A DNA stretch of 8,049 bases from Deltaproteobacteria bacterium (GCA_019308525.1 JAFDIC010000166.1:1-8049), one strand, 5' to 3'; positions 1 through 6,352 are shown, counted from the stretch's first letter. Translations and numbers: made by a program. Notes: generated by a model from the letters alone, not told the origin.

Positions 1-552
1 GATTACGGGTATGGTGCTGGAGAAGACAATTTCCCTGGCCCTGTCCCAATCGGGCGCCGTGCCGGTTATGCCTATGAAACCCTTGACAGGTTGGTTTTCG
101 GTCCAGGTATCGATGAGCAAGAAATCACTCACGCCCTGAAATGCTTCAACCATATCGAGACAGGGGAAGCTGTCCATATGGGTCCCCTTGGGGGGCACCG
201 GAATAGTCCTGATTATGCCTGTTTCGGGAAACGTGCTCTTGATATCCGCTTGAAGTGACACCAACTCATCCAACCTGGTTGGCCGCCCGGTCCGATCGGC
301 AAGGCTCTGACAAAAATGAATGTAGTCAGGGGCGTATTCTTCTATCGCCCTGTACAGGTGATCTCTGTCCTGAAAGAGGGGCAACAGGCTACTCCTTACT
401 CCCGCTTCCCTTGAAACCCTTATGACTTCTTTCAAGTTGGCCTGGCGCGCCTTTTCGCCGGAAAAAAGGACACAGCCGACATGGTCCACGCCCAGACTGA
501 CGCAATTCTCTGCCTCCTCCGGGGTCTGTATTTCATAGATTTGAACGATCAT
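1..552 (-). CDS. TrpF-like (phosphoribosylanthranilate isomerase-fold) protein, partial, catalytic Cys missing
   Basis: An open frame of 184 codons starts with ATG at 552 and runs off the left edge, so the C-terminus is missing. The translation follows the TrpF beta/alpha barrel. It has an N-terminal strand (MIVQIYEIQ), then PEEAENCVSLGVDHVGCVLF (11-30) matching the 'eDA..a...GaD.vGfvF' block, a DT dyad at 148-149 at the place of the general-acid Asp, and GITGTAPDW (161-169) matching the phosphate-loop approach 'GGTGktFDW'. In true TrpF the first strand reads K-I-C-G-I, and its Cys is the general base. Here the equivalent positions read Q-I-Y-E-I, so the Cys and following Gly are absent. No other trp genes are nearby; the upstream neighbour is a signalling protein 89 nt away. 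The fold assignment is fairly secure. Tryptophan biosynthesis as the function is doubtful: this may be a divergent paralogue acting on another substrate or a non-catalytic one. An AAGGG lies 5 nt before the ATG. Confidence 0.72.
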   Translation of the reverse strand, partial: MIVQIYEIQTPEEAENCVSLGVDHVGCVLFSGEKARQANLKEVIRVSREAGVRSSLLPLFQDRDHLYRAIEEYAPDYIHFCQSLADRTGRPTRLDELVSLQADIKSTFPETGIIRTIPVPPKGTHMDSFPCLDMVEAFQGVSDFLLIDTWTENQPVKGFIGITGTAPDWDRAREIVFSSTIPVI

Positions 553-641
553 GCTAACCCTTGGGCCCTTTGCGCCGAGGGGCGGGCCAGCAATGATCCG
601 AAAGGGTATATGGCCTCTTCACATGCACGTACATGGTGCTG

Positions 642-1799
642 TCACTTGCCATCAACTATCCGGTAAAGAAGTTTTGTTGTCATGGCAATGTCTATGCAGA
701 TATTGTTTGCCAGGTTCTTGAGGATTTCAGGGATTTCCTCGCATTCCTCTTGGAAGGATACGGGCTCGATTTCGGTGACACTCAGGTTTTCCGTGGCCAG
801 CACTGAAGCTGTACGAGGTTCATGGGTGTGGTCCATGGAGGATACAGATCCAATAAAGTCATCCTGCCCCAGACGAAACAGGGAGATATAACCCCTTTCC
901 GACTTGCCCACAACCAATGCCTCCCCGTCTCTTATCAAATAGAGCCCCTCCTTTGATGAGCCCATTTTCATGAACAGCTTCTTGCCGTCTCTGAGCCCCT
1001 TCAAGCTATCTTTCCTCATTGTAAGCTCTACAGCCCTCTCAGTAATCCTCCCCAACCTCCTATCAAGACTGATGAGGTACTTTCTTATTTCAGGCGACAG
1101 GTTTTCAAACTCCCTGGCGAGTCGTTCATTATCCAGCAAGCCCAGCCTCACCTCCCCAATGGTGGTTGCCGTCGCACTTCTTGCGTTTTCCTTGAAGAGG
1201 AAAGATGAGAAGGTTCCTATGAAGCTCCCTTCGCCGATAATGGCCACTGTCAGAGGCTCCTTGCCGGTGTCCTTGCTGATCCGGACCTTTCCTTCCAGAA
1301 TGACCCAGATCCATTTGCCGAAGCCCCCTTCCTTGACGATCTGTTCGCCATCCCGGTACTCCTCTTCCTCGATCACATAGAGGTAGTCGGGCAGCGGACC
1401 TTTGACAACAGGGAAAAGAGAGCTCTCCCCTTCGGATTGGTCAACCAGGTCGGGCGGTCCAACTCTTTCTATTGCACCGTCATCCAGCAGCTTCAAGGCG
1501 TCCAGGATGATTTCCATCCTGCTCTTCTTGATGACTCTGTCTGCTGAAACCTCTCCCTGGAGGAACTCAAAGGTTCCGTCGGTCCATCCAAAAAGGGAAT
1601 AGACGGCTTTCAGGCCTTTCAAGGATCCGTTCGATCCATTTACAGGGTTTCCCTCGGAAAAATAGATTCTACCCATGCCGGGGTTGAACTGACTGGTTAT
1701 CTTGAGGACACCGGTAGCCTTGGCCGAACCCAAGATTTGGAGGACATCAGGGAGACCCAGGAAAGCCAGTTTTCCGGATAACACGCTTTTGTTTGACAT
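642..1799 (-). CDS. DUF4388 (PATAN) protein with two cyclic-nucleotide-binding-like domains
   Basis: This 385-residue cytoplasmic protein has no signal peptide or membrane segment. Residues about 5-85 are a DUF4388/PATAN domain: L-S-G-K-L, LPDVLQILGSAKATGVLKI, GRIYFSEGNPV, then GLKAVYSLFGWTDGTFEF. PATAN domains occur in two-component and gliding/polarity proteins and are thought to mediate protein contacts. Two Crp-type cNMP-binding folds follow, at about 137-250 and 265-355, and there is no DNA-binding HTH. Both phosphate-binding cassettes are altered. The canonical F-G-E Glu is Thr196 in the first (SFIGTFSS) and Ser318 in the second (DFIGSVSS), while the Arg is kept (R207 in ARSAT, R329 in PRTAS). 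Ligand binding may therefore be lost or changed. The ATG is 21 nt after the stop of the MglA-like gene, with a weak AGGTAG upstream, so the two are very probably co-transcribed. I infer a role as an effector or scaffold of the adjacent GTPase; this is not shown by the sequence. Confidence 0.85.
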   Translation of the reverse strand: MSNKSVLSGKLAFLGLPDVLQILGSAKATGVLKITSQFNPGMGRIYFSEGNPVNGSNGSLKGLKAVYSLFGWTDGTFEFLQGEVSADRVIKKSRMEIILDALKLLDDGAIERVGPPDLVDQSEGESSLFPVVKGPLPDYLYVIEEEEYRDGEQIVKEGGFGKWIWVILEGKVRISKDTGKEPLTVAIIGEGSFIGTFSSFLFKENARSATATTIGEVRLGLLDNERLAREFENLSPEIRKYLISLDRRLGRITERAVELTMRKDSLKGLRDGKKLFMKMGSSKEGLYLIRDGEALVVGKSERGYISLFRLGQDDFIGSVSSMDHTHEPRTASVLATENLSVTEIEPVSFQEECEEIPEILKNLANNICIDIAMTTKLLYRIVDGK

Positions 1800-1820
1800 G
1801 CTTTACTTACTACCTAATTA

Positions 1821-2435
1821 CTATTCCGCCCAAGAAAGCTCCTGTTGCAATTGCCGTAGTGTTAGGACGAGGCACTTCTTCAGTGTATCACCTACGCCTT
1901 CACCCTTCAAGGCACTTGCCGGGAGGGAAGGGGCCTTGAGTTTACTGTTAAGGTCTTTTTCCAGGACCTCGATCGGCAAGATAGGTATACCCTGCTCGGC
2001 AAGATCACGCTTGTTGTATTGCATAACGAGTGGTATCTTGTAAATGCTCATGTTGTGTTCAGCGAGATTCTGCTGGAGGTCCCTCAGGGATACGATATTT
2101 GCTTTCCTGCGAATCTCGAGAGAATCCGCGACGAAAACAATCCCATCCGCATTTCGAAGGACCAGTTTCCTCGTGGAGACGTATCTTACCTGGCCCGGCA
2201 CAGTGTAAAGCTGAACCTTTACATCACAACCTCTTATTTTCCCAAGGCCTAGGGGCAAGAAATCGAAATAGAGGGTCCGATCCCCCTTGGTATTAATTGA
2301 GATCATATCGGTTGTGGCATATTTCCTGCCCGCCTTGAAGACGTACTCCAGGTTCGTCGTCTTGCCCCCTCGTCCCGGACCGTAATACACTATCTTGCAC
2401 TCGATGATCCTCTCTTCTGCATTGAAAACCGCCAT
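1821..2435 (-). CDS. mglA: MglA-like small Ras-family GTPase
   Basis: This is a 204-residue GTPase of the MglA type, the GTP/GDP switch that sets the leading pole in Myxococcus motility. From the chosen start, residue numbers coincide with Myxococcus MglA. The Walker A motif is G19..G24-K25-T26, R53-T54 lie in the switch region before LYFDFLPL, the Walker-B-like motif is the MglA-specific TVPGQ with Q82, and the base-recognition motif is N141-K-R-D144. A SALKGEG segment (174-180) sits where SAK is expected. The catalytic Gln and the intrinsic Arg finger are thus kept, so it should hydrolyse GTP. The frame stays open up to 2597, but the 54 extra residues do not resemble MglA N-termini. The family start (MAVFNAEERIIECKIVYYGP) is at 2435, although its nearest GGAGAGGAG lies about 15 nt upstream, further than ideal. 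No MglB/roadblock gene is adjacent. It lies between a TPR gene and the DUF4388/cNMP gene. Confidence 0.92.
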   Translation of the reverse strand: MAVFNAEERIIECKIVYYGPGRGGKTTNLEYVFKAGRKYATTDMISINTKGDRTLYFDFLPLGLGKIRGCDVKVQLYTVPGQVRYVSTRKLVLRNADGIVFVADSLEIRRKANIVSLRDLQQNLAEHNMSIYKIPLVMQYNKRDLAEQGIPILPIEVLEKDLNSKLKAPSLPASALKGEGVGDTLKKCLVLTLRQLQQELSWAE

Positions 2436-2634
2436 AAACTCAGTATGGATCTCCTCTCCCGACACACTGTTTCTTGAACCGCTGAAAATGGTCACCGGAA
2501 CATGCCTAGGAACTCTTGAAAGCGCAATTGCTTCAGTACCCTCAGCCGCTGCCACTGGGAAAAATCGGGCTTCCCGGCCCCGGAACAGGAGTCCCAATCA
2601 GGTGCACTCACAGACATGGGCTGCCGGCATTTCC

Positions 2635-3540
2635 TCAGGTCCCGTCGATCGTCAGGTCAAGGGCATAGTTACCCTTGTTAGGCCCTGAAGTTATCCTGTT
2701 CAGCCCGGAGACCGTTCCACTGCCGTTAAATACGGCAAGCAAAGAATAGCATTGCATTTCAGGCAGTCTCGTACCCGGTTTGAGGGCCTCGATAATATCT
2801 TTGTATTCAGCAGGGACCATTATGCTAATCGTGTTACCGGTCTGGAAACTGACCTCAAATTCCATTGTCTGACCTTTTCTCGGCCCGCCGTCCATTCTCA
2901 TGCTGACCAGAGATATATCAAGTATTTCCATTTCTTTGTCGGCAGGAGAGTCTTTTTCCAGGGGCTTTTCCACCAAATCCGGCAGCACCATATCAATGTC
3001 CCGTTTCTCAAAGAGATCTCCAAGAAAATTCCGGAGGTTGACCAGGTACCGGTTGGGGAGAAAATCTTCGTCTATCCACTGCTTCAATTGATTGACCGCC
3101 GCCTCAGGAGAAGACAGGGACAGGTAACATCTCAGGATGTTTTTTGCGGCCACGAGAGGGAGTACGCCCTGGTTCAAGAGCCTCTTGAATTCTACAATGG
3201 CCTTTTCATACTGGCCGAATTTTGCAAGGGCCACCGCCCCCTCAATGGCAGCAGTCTCCTTGTCTTTGGAAAATCCAAACAACTTGGTTATCAACGCCTG
3301 TATCTCAGGGGCCAGTTCCGGTCTCCTCGGATCCTCCTTGAGTTCCTTGATTTGTTTCTCTATAACCTTGATCCTTTTTGCAATACCCGCTAGGAGCTGC
3401 CTGTTCCTTTTCAGGCCCTCATTGTTTTTTATTGCTTTGGCGGCCTTCAGGTAGCTCATCTTGGATTCAGTGAAGAGCCCTTGAGCCCTGTATATTTCTG
3501 CTTGTTTCAAAAGTGATCTAATTTGTTCCTTGTCCGACAT
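2635..3540 (-). CDS. TPR-repeat protein with C-terminal domain of unknown type
   Basis: This 301-residue soluble protein has no signal peptide. Residues 9-36 form a clear TPR (QAEIYRAQGLFTESKMSY then LKAAKAI). A charged stretch at about 44-70 rich in K, R, E and I is probably coiled coil or a long helix. Residues about 97-157 hold one or two further degenerate TPRs (AIEGAVALAKFGQYEKAIVEF, then NILRCYLSLSSPEAAVNQL). After a linker near 190-205, residues about 206-300 look like a beta-rich domain with conserved-looking blocks EFEVSFQTGNTISIMVP, YSLLAVFNGSG and NYALDLTIDG. I do not recognise it; a PilZ-like barrel without the RxxxR motif is one possibility. The gene starts 36 nt after the PilZ stop, with GGTGA three nt before the ATG. 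TPRs usually mediate protein binding, so a scaffold role between the PilZ protein and the GTPase is a reasonable inference. Confidence 0.83.
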   Translation of the reverse strand: MSDKEQIRSLLKQAEIYRAQGLFTESKMSYLKAAKAIKNNEGLKRNRQLLAGIAKRIKVIEKQIKELKEDPRRPELAPEIQALITKLFGFSKDKETAAIEGAVALAKFGQYEKAIVEFKRLLNQGVLPLVAAKNILRCYLSLSSPEAAVNQLKQWIDEDFLPNRYLVNLRNFLGDLFEKRDIDMVLPDLVEKPLEKDSPADKEMEILDISLVSMRMDGGPRKGQTMEFEVSFQTGNTISIMVPAEYKDIIEALKPGTRLPEMQCYSLLAVFNGSGTVSGLNRITSGPNKGNYALDLTIDGT

Positions 3541-3576
3541 AAGTCACCAGTTCAGGGGCGCCAAGGACCTCCAGGA

Positions 3577-3927
3577 TCATTGATTTGCGAACATGGAGAT
3601 ATATTGCTTCAAGAAATTGAGTTTCCTTTCATCCAAATCCACAAACTTGATACCATGTTCAAAGCGGTTCTCTCGAAAGGCCTTGGAATAGATGATTTTT
3701 CCCTTGAAATCCATCAGATCATTCTCAAGGCCAATTGCCAGGGATAGCATATTTCGTGCCTCAATGGGTGAATAGGTCTCAAGCAGGATACCGCCTTCAG
3801 ACACATTAAGCGTTCTGCCTATCCCCTGTTTGATAGGCTGGTTGTTCCTGTTCAACAGGGTATAGCCTACCAGGTTTTCTGAGGATATTCTGGGGCCTTT
3901 TCGTCGTCCTCTTCCCTCAGGCTTCAT
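3577..3927 (-). CDS. PilZ-domain protein, probable c-di-GMP receptor
   Basis: This 116-residue protein is essentially a single PilZ domain. The c-di-GMP signature is complete: an N-terminal RxxxR (R9-K-G-P-R13) and an N/DxSxxG motif (N41-V-S43-E-G-G46). The beta-barrel blocks follow as expected: GILLET, a hydrophobic strand near 62-67, FKGKIIYSKAF (74-84) and HGIKFVDLDE (91-100), with a C-terminal helix ending at 116. PilZ proteins of this length usually bind c-di-GMP and switch motility, exopolysaccharide or pilus machinery. It is the first gene of the leftward cluster, 36 nt before the TPR gene and about 500 nt (one gene) upstream of the MglA-like gene's end of the cluster. The start region lacks a good Shine-Dalgarno sequence, although the residues after this ATG already include the RxxxR motif, so a start further inside is unlikely. 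The target of the receptor is unknown. Confidence 0.9.
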   Translation of the reverse strand: MKPEGRGRRKGPRISSENLVGYTLLNRNNQPIKQGIGRTLNVSEGGILLETYSPIEARNMLSLAIGLENDLMDFKGKIIYSKAFRENRFEHGIKFVDLDERKLNFLKQYISMFANQ

Positions 3928-4001
3928 ATTCAGGTATTAGTGCAAAGGAGACTTCCGCTGGCTTTTGCGGACATTCGTCATGGCTCAACACTCATTCTAG
4001 C

Positions 4002-4007
4002 ATTATA
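4002..4007 (-). promoter_or_regulatory. Possible -10 element (TATAAT) of the leftward PilZ-TPR-MglA cluster
   Basis: Read on the minus strand, this is a perfect TATAAT in an AT-rich stretch, about 75 nt before the PilZ start codon. It would give a 5' leader of roughly 68 nt. No convincing TTGACA stands 16-18 nt upstream (the 17-nt position reads AATTTA), so the assignment rests on the -10 and its position in the divergent intergenic region only. Confidence 0.35.
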
Positions 4008-4060
4008 ATTAGTTAAATTTAGCATAAATTGACATGGCAATAAATAGCAAACTGAGTATT

Positions 4061-4074
4061 CTTGTAATTTCAAG
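4061..4074. repeat. 14-bp imperfect palindrome (CTTG-N6-CAAG), possible operator
   Basis: The sequence CTTGTAATTTCAAG has 4-bp perfect arms and an AT core, with mismatch only at one symmetric pair. A second small dyad, GTTA-N4-TAAC, follows at 4077-4088. Both lie 55-85 bp upstream of the putative leftward -10, between divergent genes, where a regulator would be expected to bind. Short AT-rich dyads arise often by chance. Confidence 0.2.
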
Positions 4075-4213
4075 TGGTTATAGCTAACTTTGCCAGCAGG
4101 GGCTTCTTGAAGTTGTTTATAGTTATTGAAATCCAGGGCGAAGTGCGTCATGTTTCTATTGGGGTTGGCAGTAAGCGCGTATCCAAAATTCAAGACAAGG
4201 GGGTAAGGGAAGG

Positions 4214-4771
4214 GTGAGAAGATTTGTTGGTCCATGCTTGCTTGTTTTCTTCGTCTTTTTCGGGGGAACCACTTACGGATCAAACCTGGAAAAGGGATTT
4301 CTAGGGATCAAATGGGGCCAAAACTTGAATGAAGTAAGTGAGCTGTCAGAGCTATACCAGAGAGACAAGGTCCGCTATTTCGCCAGACCTGGCGTGCTCT
4401 ACAAGTTAAGGGGCAAGTATCCTTCCAGAGTTGTATATGGCTTCTACCAGGACAGGTTCTTCGCAGGCTATGTATCTTTCAGATCCTGGGAGGCGGTCAG
4501 TGAAATCAGACAGGAATTAACAAAGCTGTATGGGATCCCAAGAATCAAGGCCCGGAAGGACCATTCCATCTACCAGTGGAGGGCAAAAGAGATCAAGATC
4601 AAGCTAAAATTGTGGGAAGTCAAGGGTGAGATGAAGCTGGCCTTCTATTATATGCCCCTTTCAAACCAACTCAACGAGGAGAGACAGGAGAAAAACTTCG
4701 AGCGTTCCCTGAGGGCCTTTCCACTTGACAGGAAAAAGAAATATGAAGCCATTCCCCTGTTGATTTTCTAG
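4214..4771 (+). CDS. Exported hypothetical protein
   Basis: This 185-residue protein starts at GTG 4214, preceded by AAGGGGG and AAGGG 4-10 nt upstream; no ATG exists in frame nearby. Residues 1-22 look like a Sec signal peptide: R2-R3 basic start, a hydrophobic core (CLLVFFVFFGG) and a probable cleavage around TYG/SN. The mature part has no lipobox, so it should be soluble in the periplasm or beyond. It begins LEKGFLGIKWGQNLNEV, a 'GIxWG' opening seen in small periplasmic proteins of delta-type bacteria, and continues with alternating aromatic and basic strands (VVYGFYQDRFFAGYVSF, IYQWRAKEIKIKLKLW). I do not recognise the family and see no catalytic motif. It is transcribed away from the PilZ cluster and toward the cNMP gene ending at 4814, with only 42 nt between the stops. 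Confidence 0.75.
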   Translation: MRRFVGPCLLVFFVFFGGTTYGSNLEKGFLGIKWGQNLNEVSELSELYQRDKVRYFARPGVLYKLRGKYPSRVVYGFYQDRFFAGYVSFRSWEAVSEIRQELTKLYGIPRIKARKDHSIYQWRAKEIKIKLKLWEVKGEMKLAFYYMPLSNQLNEERQEKNFERSLRAFPLDRKKKYEAIPLLIF

Positions 4772-4823
4772 GGGCCTCGGAGTGGAACCCTGAAAGGAGT
4801 TGTTGTCAGGAGGCTAGAGGCCC
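4772..4823. terminator. Weak inverted repeat between convergent genes, possible terminator
   Basis: GGGCCTC at 4772-4778 pairs with GAGGCCC at 4817-4823 around a 38-nt loop. The 42-nt gap between the convergent stops is where a shared terminator would sit. The loop is long and no T-run follows on either strand, so intrinsic termination is doubtful. Confidence 0.18.
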
Positions 4824-5260
4824 GATAAGGCCAGGAGCCTCTCATTGGTTTCCCTGAACCTTCTAACAACAAAGGGCAGGATCTGGAGGGCGATTTCCGG
4901 GTGGACCTTCAGCCTGGCATTAAAATCCCATGCCGTCAGAAACAGGCATACCGTGTTCTCCAGTGCTACAACGCTTGCGGATCGAGGCGCATCGTCAAGC
5001 ACGCTCATCTCTCCGAAAAACTCCCCCGGACCAAGGACTGCCACCTCCAGATCGTGTCCGCTGAGGGTTCTCTTGAGAATCTTGACCTTTCCGGCCTCGA
5101 TAATGAAGAGTCCCACCCCTGGTTCTCCCTGCGTAACCATAGTATCGCCCTTTTTGAAAGATCGTTCAGTGCAAAACTCGGCCAGGCTCCTTATATCGGA
5201 ATCCTTCAAGCCCGAGAAAAGACCGACCCTCTTGAGAAGTTCTTCCCTTTCCATGATCAT
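4814..5260 (-). CDS. Stand-alone cyclic-nucleotide-binding-domain protein
   Basis: This 148-residue soluble protein consists of one Crp/PKA-R-type cNMP-binding domain and a short C-terminal helix; there is no HTH or other output domain. It opens LLKRVGLFSGLKDSDIRSLAEF, with the usual beta-roll at 35-110. The phosphate-binding cassette is canonical: FGEMSVLDD then APRSASV (82-97) with E84, R93 and S94, the residues that hold the sugar and phosphate of cAMP or cGMP. Ligand binding is therefore likely, unlike the two degenerate domains in the 642-1799 gene. Its ATG overlaps the HIT stop codon (TAATG), so translation is probably coupled. A second ATG lies two codons later (5254). The partner that reads its state is not evident; such single-domain proteins may act through protein contacts. 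Confidence 0.9.
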   Translation of the reverse strand: MIMEREELLKRVGLFSGLKDSDIRSLAEFCTERSFKKGDTMVTQGEPGVGLFIIEAGKVKILKRTLSGHDLEVAVLGPGEFFGEMSVLDDAPRSASVVALENTVCLFLTAWDFNARLKVHPEIALQILPFVVRRFRETNERLLALSGL

Positions 5261-5700
5261 TATTGGCCCTTTCTCCCCTGTGCTTCCAAGGCTGATAGGA
5301 TCTTCTCAGCGGTTTTCCTGATTGAGTCCATATCACCTTCCTTCAGTTCCCAGTTGGTGACAGGTAGTTGCGGTTCTCCACCGCAGCGGGGCATCAAATG
5401 GAGATGATAGTGCATCACCACCTGGTTCACGCCGCGTCCGTTTAACTGGAGGAGGGCGACTCCCACAGGGTCCAGGGCATCTCTCAATGCACGAATGATT
5501 CTTTTTGATGCAAGGTGAATAGCCGCGAGATCCTCTTCAGGTATCTCCCACAGGTTCTCCGCATGTCTTTTGGGGATTAGCAGGGTATGGCCCTGTGAGA
5601 CCGGATTTATGTCTTCAAATGCCAGGACCCTTTCATCTTCATAGACCTTGAAGCATGGCAGATCGCCCCTGACTATTTTACAGAAAATACAGTCTTGCAT
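5260..5700 (-). CDS. HIT-family nucleotide hydrolase/transferase
   Basis: This 146-residue histidine-triad protein belongs to the group that hydrolyses nucleotide phosphoramidates, Ap4A-type dinucleotides or related AMP conjugates. The catalytic triad is H97-Y-H99-L-H101 followed by LMPR. C4 and C7 (CIFCKI) together with H46 and a triad His form the zinc site common in bacterial HIT proteins. Other family blocks are seen: VYEDERVLAFEDINPVSQGH (19-38), LLIPKRH (40-46) and LNGRGVNQVV (86-95), with N in place of the usual G before Q. Length is normal. AAGGA sits three to four nt before the ATG. It lies 85 nt after the isochorismatase-family gene and is translationally coupled to the cNMP-binding gene. 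The exact substrate cannot be read from sequence. Confidence 0.93.
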   Translation of the reverse strand: MQDCIFCKIVRGDLPCFKVYEDERVLAFEDINPVSQGHTLLIPKRHAENLWEIPEEDLAAIHLASKRIIRALRDALDPVGVALLQLNGRGVNQVVMHYHLHLMPRCGGEPQLPVTNWELKEGDMDSIRKTAEKILSALEAQGRKGQ

Positions 5701-5785
5701 TTTTCCTTACCCCCCCTGTTGCGTGACTTGAATACCATGCCGAAAAGGCGATTCTCCTTTAAGGACGATTTGAACCCAGGAGCCA

Positions 5786-6352
5786 TCACTTCACAAGCTT
5801 GAGCGCTTCCCTGAAGGTATCTGTTCCTGCCTTTCCCAGCAGCTCGAAAATGAACATTTCAGTGGATGACGGGATCACACCAGCCAGACCCATCCTCTCC
5901 AGGGCGACCATCCTGTTGTCGCTTGACCGGGATGAAATGGCATCGCCCACAACGTGTACACGATAACTGGACAGGGCATACAGGGCTGTCTGTGCGACAC
6001 AGATATGGGCTTCTATTCCCGCGAGTACGAGATCCCTTTTTCCCTGGTCCTTGATCAGTGTATCGAAGGCCTTGCAGCCGAAGCAGTTGAATTCCACCTT
6101 TGGAATGGGAGAGGTACCTTTGAGTTCTTCCTGGATTTCCGGGATCGTGCTGCCAAGTTTCTCCTGTTCCGTGACAACTACAGGAATGCCTATCAGCCTT
6201 GAAAACCTGGCCAGAGTCCGGACGTTTTTGATGAGAGTGTCCCTGTTGTCCATTACAGGCACCAGTCTTTCCTGCATGTCAATAATTACAAGAATGGAGT
6301 CTTCCTTCCGAAGAAGGAAATCAGTATTTGAAGCGTTTCCATTCACCGGCAT
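5786..6352 (-). CDS. Isochorismatase-family cysteine hydrolase
   Basis: This protein is 188 residues from the ATG at 6352. I prefer that start because AGAGGG stands four nt upstream of it; an in-frame ATG at 6382 would add ten residues but has no Shine-Dalgarno sequence. The catalytic Asp-Lys-Cys triad of the family is present: D25 (VIIDMQ), K85 (IPKVEFNCF) and C118 (GIEAHICV). The 'A-x-T-A' helix after the Cys (AQTALYAL) and the VVGDAISSR strand are typical. Members cleave amides or vinyl ethers (nicotinamidase, YcaC-like, isochorismatase). The absence of a metal-site His motif and the short length point to the YcaC-like or general hydrolase group rather than nicotinamidase. No siderophore or NAD-salvage gene is in view, so the substrate is open. 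It probably heads the leftward operon with HIT and cNMP. Confidence 0.88.
   Translation of the reverse strand: MPVNGNASNTDFLLRKEDSILVIIDMQERLVPVMDNRDTLIKNVRTLARFSRLIGIPVVVTEQEKLGSTIPEIQEELKGTSPIPKVEFNCFGCKAFDTLIKDQGKRDLVLAGIEAHICVAQTALYALSSYRVHVVGDAISSRSSDNRMVALERMGLAGVIPSSTEMFIFELLGKAGTDTFREALKLVK

Noticed and set aside
2752..3393. Plus-strand open frame of 213 codons inside the TPR gene.
   Set aside because: It is antisense to the TPR protein, which has clear domain structure, and it has no ribosome site or recognisable domain.
4029..4062. Perfect TTGACA on the plus strand upstream of the exported-protein gene.
   Set aside because: No acceptable -10 lies 16-18 nt downstream; the nearest TATTCT is 22 nt away.
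3978..4283. Minus-strand open frame of 101 codons across the divergent intergenic region.
   Set aside because: It crosses the promoter region and the start of the exported-protein gene, has no Shine-Dalgarno sequence, and its composition follows the AT-rich intergenic DNA.
5765..5785. GATTTGAACCC on the plus strand, the complement of a tRNA T-loop (GGGTTCAAATC).
   Set aside because: The flanking bases do not form a 5-bp T-stem, and no anticodon, D or acceptor arm is visible on the minus strand, where the hydrolase coding end lies. Chance match.
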